NCBI GenBank assembly: GCA_900073065.1
Contig: FJOG01000018.1
Location: 924,079-988,078 of the forward strand
Direction of reading: 5' to 3'
Length of the DNA: 64,000 bases
Source of the DNA: Phialocephala subalpina
Taxonomy: Eukaryota; Ascomycota; Leotiomycetes; Helotiales; Mollisiaceae
Positions 60,529-64,000 of the stretch are shown here, in pieces (the stretch's first letter is position 1; the number at the start of each line of letters is the position of its first letter). A program made the translations under genes and the position numbers. The notes under the pieces were generated by a model. That model saw only the letters and a program-made list of their open reading frames with translations, had not been told where the DNA came from and did no database searches.

Positions 60529-61321
60529 GGTGGGCGGATTTTGTGGTGGAAGAAGAGGTGGTGGGCAAGTTGTAGATGTTGATGGATCGGGGATCAAACT
60601 GGCAAGGCTCAAATGTTCGGGAGCTTCACTTTCGGATCCGAGCGTGAGACCAATGATATCACCAGGGACTCGGCCAATTCGCGATTTTCGACTGATAACC
60701 ATGATTTCAAGTACTTTAAATAAGGACTCATGTATTTGTAGATTTGTGTCATTCAATGTTAGGTCTCTTTCATTTTTCTACTTTTAAGGCATCTTTGTTC
60801 TGCACTTCAGCCAGTTACAAAATGTGCCATGCAGCCCATAAGATCCCAACGTCGAAGAGAGTCCACAAATAAGCCTTCTTTAAAGACTTGCAATGTAAAT
60901 CTTAGCACGTACCGAGGCGCGGTTTTAGAGTAATGAGCCATACACGTGATCTATACTCTTTATCAAAACACCAAAATTAATGCGTTCAAGTATTATATAA
61001 ATAATATGATTATTTAATAACTGTTTATGATTATCTATAAATACGAAAGTATAGTTTTAAGGTAATGAGCCTAGTCTAAGTATTTTTTTTCTGCAAAATT
61101 CTTGATTTTGGGCAAGGAAAGTTCGGACCATGGCTCATTACTCTAAAACCGCGCCTTCGTGTGGGAATCACAACACCAAAGAGAAAGGGTGACACTTTGG
61201 AGTCTCTCGAGTCAACTTGCACCACGTGCATATCCATCACTAGCGGTCGAAGATTTCCAAATTTATAGATTTTATATGTACAGCACAGTCAATTCATCTC
61301 AATTGCGTACGTTCCTAGCAT
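60529..61321. other. Intergenic, mostly occupied by a MITE-like element
   Basis: Promoter of the cleavage-factor gene plus the 3' side of NDUFS6, with the 242-bp inverted-repeat element between. No gene is seen. Confidence 0.6.
60915..61156. mobile_element. MITE-like element with perfect 27-bp terminal inverted repeats
   Basis: The ends, 60915-60941 and 61130-61156, are exact reverse complements over 27 bp (left end begins aggcgcggttttagag). The inside is AT-rich and non-coding, with a partial third copy of the repeat at about 61053-61071 (gttttaaggtaatgagcc). At 242 bp with no open frame it fits a non-autonomous DNA transposon. No convincing target-site duplication could be picked out at the borders. 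Confidence 0.85.
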
Positions 61322-62147
61322 CTATCGCTGGCCCAGAGCCTCATCTGTGATTCTTTGTGATTCGGGTATCTCAGCAGTATCTCCTCGGGGAGCCAGGGGA
61401 TAGGCAGTATCTGGCAGAGATTCGAGGTGTGCTCGGTGATGTTCGTTGGCCTAACGGTTCCAGTCAGCATGAGTTCCAAACTCTGGCAGAGCGATTTTAG
61501 GACATGAAAGCTTGTAAAAGCGCTCATTCTCTCTCCAACCCTTCAATATGAAGGTCCACTCACAAATGGAAGACCACAGTATGTGCACATGCAAATCTGG
61601 GGCTTGTCTGTGTTGATAAAGATTCTTGGATGTCCCAATGGTCCTCCACCACCATCGCATGCAACAACCCGCTCGTGTGTCCATCGTACTGGCTGCTTGT
61701 GAATCAAGTCGATAGCAGCTAGAGGGGCGGGCTATAACAGCATTAGCAGATGTCCAACAATACAGTTGCACGGAACAGGAGACCAAGATAGCCTCTATCG
61801 AGAGAATGCCATCTTACCTGTAGTTCCATAATCGTCTGCTCGAATCTCGGTCCGCTCATGGCCTTTGCTCTCGGGTTCTGACTTCGTGACCATACGGCAG
61901 CTCTATTGGGCGCCTGCTGAACCCTCAACTTCTCAGCATCCGCCGCATTTTCCTGCAAAGGTGCGTCTCGGTGGGGCGTCTCGATTGGAAGCTCGTTGCT
62001 CTTGGAGACATTGGGAACCTCCTTCGGGGTGTTGCCGACGTTGATCTCTTTGGTATCGTTCGCGGAAAAGGCGTAAGCTCTCCTGGCCGCAGGTTGTGCC
62101 CTCCTTGAGAGCTGAAGTATAGCCCTTGATCTTGTGGTCGACAGCAT
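61322..62147 (-). CDS. NDUFS6: Complex I 13 kDa iron-sulfur/zinc subunit (NDUFS6)
   Basis: Accessory subunit of mitochondrial NADH:ubiquinone oxidoreductase that binds zinc. Exons 62147-61818, 61731-61564 and 61450-61322 are all in phase 0 and give 208 residues. The N-terminus ([27 protein letters not shown]) is a mitochondrial presequence. The core has [38 protein letters not shown] and the zf-CHCC motif: [18 protein letters not shown], then [10 protein letters not shown]. The C-terminus is [20 protein letters not shown] followed by an acidic tail. Zinc ligands of the CHCC type (ACD, GH, C-x2-C) are present. Confidence 0.95.
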
Positions 62148-62400
62148 CTTGTTTGGTGCTTCAATTGCTTGGGGCGAGTTGGTTTGGTAGTTGTCGTGCT
62201 GCTCGGATATCAAGCTAAGCTTGAATGACGCTAGCCGAAAATAAGGTTGCCCGCTTCCGCTCAAAGATCAAGCTTTCCGCAACATTTGATTAACGTCCGA
62301 TTCAGCACCTGAGCAATACGCTCTGCAGGTGGAACAACTAACAACGCAGGCATCTCTTTCACCTCTCTTTCATCGCACCGATATCTTTCGCCTCTCCATC

Positions 62401-63338
62401 ATGGCTGCCGCCAACACGCCTGGCAGTGCGCCAAAGATGATGTCTTCAAGACTGTTGACGATGAAGTTCATGCAACGAGCTGCCAATACCTCTCCAACCT
62501 CTCGAGCATCTCCCTCACCCGACGAGCCATCCCCCAAGCGCCGCAAGACAGACTCAAACCCTTCTACACCCACTAAATTCAATGTCGATGCCTTAGCAGA
62601 TCGAAGTGCCATTCAAGCCGCTATGGCGAGCGAGGAAGCAAAGAAACAAGCTGCGTTGGAGAGACAAGCTGCCGAACTTGGTGACACCAGATGGGTCTTG
62701 AACTTTGAGGATCAGAAGAAAGTTTCTGGGTTGGCTTTACGAGTTGTTCAGACCGGATTTGCGAACCTAGATGCTTCACCCGTCAAGATACAGTACATCG
62801 ATGAGGATGAGTTAGAGAAGCCGGCTATGGTTGGACGCAGAAGCTTTGGAAAGTTCAACAAGGTGGTGGAGGTATGTCACATAAACTCCATTGCTATAAC
62901 TTTGCTAACGGTCTCTAGAAACAACAGTATCCCAATAAAGAAGACTCTTCAGAATCAGATTCCGAAGACGATGAAGACAGCGACTCTTCCGAAGCAGATA
63001 ACGACTCCGATGACCCGACAAGTGAGCTAATAAGAGCTTCACGACAAGAGGCTGTAGAGAGAGCCAAGGCTGAACGCCATGCCAAGAAGCGTTCCGCCAA
63101 AGCTGAAGCAGAGCAACTGGCGAAAAAGCGGAGGAAGAATGAGGTCAATCTCAATGGCCTGACTTCTTTGTCCGGAAGACAAGCAAGACAACCTGTGGTT
63201 CCCAAAGACCTAAAGTGTCACGGTTGTGGAGGTAATCACTTCAAGAGAGATTGTCCAAACCAAGGGGGAAGTCAGAACAAGCGAGGTTACCAGGGAGGTG
63301 ATGATGGGCGGCCAAGAAAGGCAATTAAGTCGAAGTGA
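62401..63338 (+). CDS. mpp6: Mpp6-like exosome cofactor with a CCHC zinc knuckle
   Basis: Exons 62401-62871 and 62919-63338 (47-bp intron) give 296 residues. The N-terminus carries SSRLLTMKFMQRA, the conserved helix by which M-phase phosphoprotein 6 binds the nuclear exosome. A charged proline/serine region (SPSPDEPSPKRRK), the TRWVLNFED segment, an acidic stretch (SESDSEDDEDSDSSEADNDSDD), a basic coiled region (RAKAERHAKKRSAKAEAEQ) and a C-terminal zinc knuckle C-x2-C-x4-H-x4-C (CHGCGGNHFKRDC) follow. Mpp6 assists Rrp6/Mtr4-dependent RNA decay and 5.8S rRNA maturation. Yeast and human Mpp6 lack a zinc knuckle, so this form likely has extra RNA-binding capacity. The gene diverges from NDUFS6 with about 250 bp between starts. 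Confidence 0.88.
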
Positions 63339-63693
63339 AGCATATAGGATTTCCAAGTGCATCATTTGAACCTTATCGAACGTGGAAAAATGCCTCGAAT
63401 GTCGAAGTACAGTCCAGTACCACGATCTGGAGCCAAGAAGCATATTAGAGCTGCACCCGAAGCCCAGAAGGCCAATCCATGGAGACAATGCTCTGGCTAC
63501 TCAGAGACATTCAGAAGCACGAACTACGAGGTGTTCACGGCGTCCACCTATTTTGAATAGTGTATATGGTAATTGAACATACTGCTTATGCTTTCTTTCG
63601 AATCTGGCTTCCAGTATATGCTCATATATTCGTTTTATGTGCTGTACGTCTCGATGCCTCTACCTATGTCGCTCCTTCTCCGTCTTCCATTTA
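63339..63693. other. Short convergent 3' intergenic region
   Basis: About 355 bp between the Mpp6 stop and the stop of the partial minus-strand gene. Nothing else is seen. Confidence 0.55.
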
Positions 63694-64000
63694 TTAACCA
63701 GAAGTCTGTGTCTTCTTCGCCTCATGCTGCCTCTCTCTTCGCTTCATCGCATTCTGCCCAACGAATTAGCACTGTAAGAAGTCATTTGCTGGGAGAGAAC
63801 CCCGGAGCTGAGAGCCGTCTCAGGAGCCTGCATGCAAACAAAGTGTCCCAGCTCCCAAGACAGCTCCAAGCTACGGAGCTCCCACAGACAAAGACGGCAA
63901 TTTTGTGTGGAAATAAGCTCACCATCACCACTGGTATAGTTGCCAAAACACTCACACCTGCCAATACCCATGCGATGATTTCAATTATCTTCAACTCATG
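63694..64000 (-). CDS. Small membrane protein, 3' part only
   Basis: The gene enters from beyond the right edge. The minus-strand frame reads LKIIEIIAWVLAGVSVLATIPVVM, one membrane helix, to a GTGAGC donor at 63922. With an acceptor at 63754 (GGGCAG) it continues NAMKRRERQHEAKKTQTSG and stops at 63696-63694. The helix followed by a short basic tail looks like a small fungal membrane protein, but I do not recognise the family. Its true start is outside the window. Confidence 0.55.

Noticed and set aside
60915..61156. Reading the inverted repeat as a transcription terminator or hairpin RNA
   Set aside because: The 27-bp arms are 188 bp apart with an AT-rich spacer, which fits a MITE better than a compact hairpin.

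Overview
This is nuclear DNA of a filamentous ascomycete. Genes are split by short introns of about 47 to 170 bp with GT(A/G)AGT-like donors and CAG/TAG acceptors, and the protein families are fungal: Zn2Cys6 regulators, a non-reducing polyketide synthase (PKS), CFEM proteins and a Fet3-type multicopper oxidase. The gene set resembles the DHN-melanin loci of Leotiomycetes such as Botrytis or Glarea. That lineage is an inference; nothing here fixes the species.

Left flank (1-13 kb): a dephospho-CoA kinase, a small C2H2 zinc-finger gene, a broken tyrosinase gene, a cytochrome P450, and a secreted cupredoxin-domain protein convergent with the P450. Core (13-42.4 kb): a naphthol reductase of the BRN1/T3HN-reductase type, a Cmr1-type regulator with two C2H2 fingers plus a Zn2Cys6 cluster, a nearly gene-free 9 kb interval, an AflR-type Zn2Cys6 regulator, a complete SAT-KS-AT-PT-ACP-ACP-TE synthase, and an Abr1/Fet3-like multicopper oxidase. 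Together these give polyketide formation, one reduction step, an oxidase suited to polymerisation, and two candidate regulators. No scytalone dehydratase and no Ayg1-type hydrolase is visible, so the full pathway would need unlinked genes.

Right flank (43-64 kb): a GPI-anchored CFEM protein, an M50B-like membrane metalloprotease, a second small C2H2 gene that is clearly a paralogue of the left one, a 1014-residue Asn/Ser/Gly-rich protein full of WG repeats, then housekeeping genes: a UPF0047 protein, the 25 kDa subunit of cleavage factor Im, complex I subunit NDUFS6, an Mpp6-like exosome cofactor with a zinc knuckle, and the 3' end of a small membrane protein.

Odd points: two perfect tandem duplications of exactly 250 bp, 9.7 kb apart, which look more like an assembly effect than biology; a tyrosinase with a stop inside its CuB motif and a missing CuA stretch; a 242-bp MITE-like element with perfect 27-bp terminal inverted repeats; and a probable GC donor in the left C2H2 paralogue where the right copy has GT. 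Intron positions were worked out by eye from frame continuity and splice consensus.
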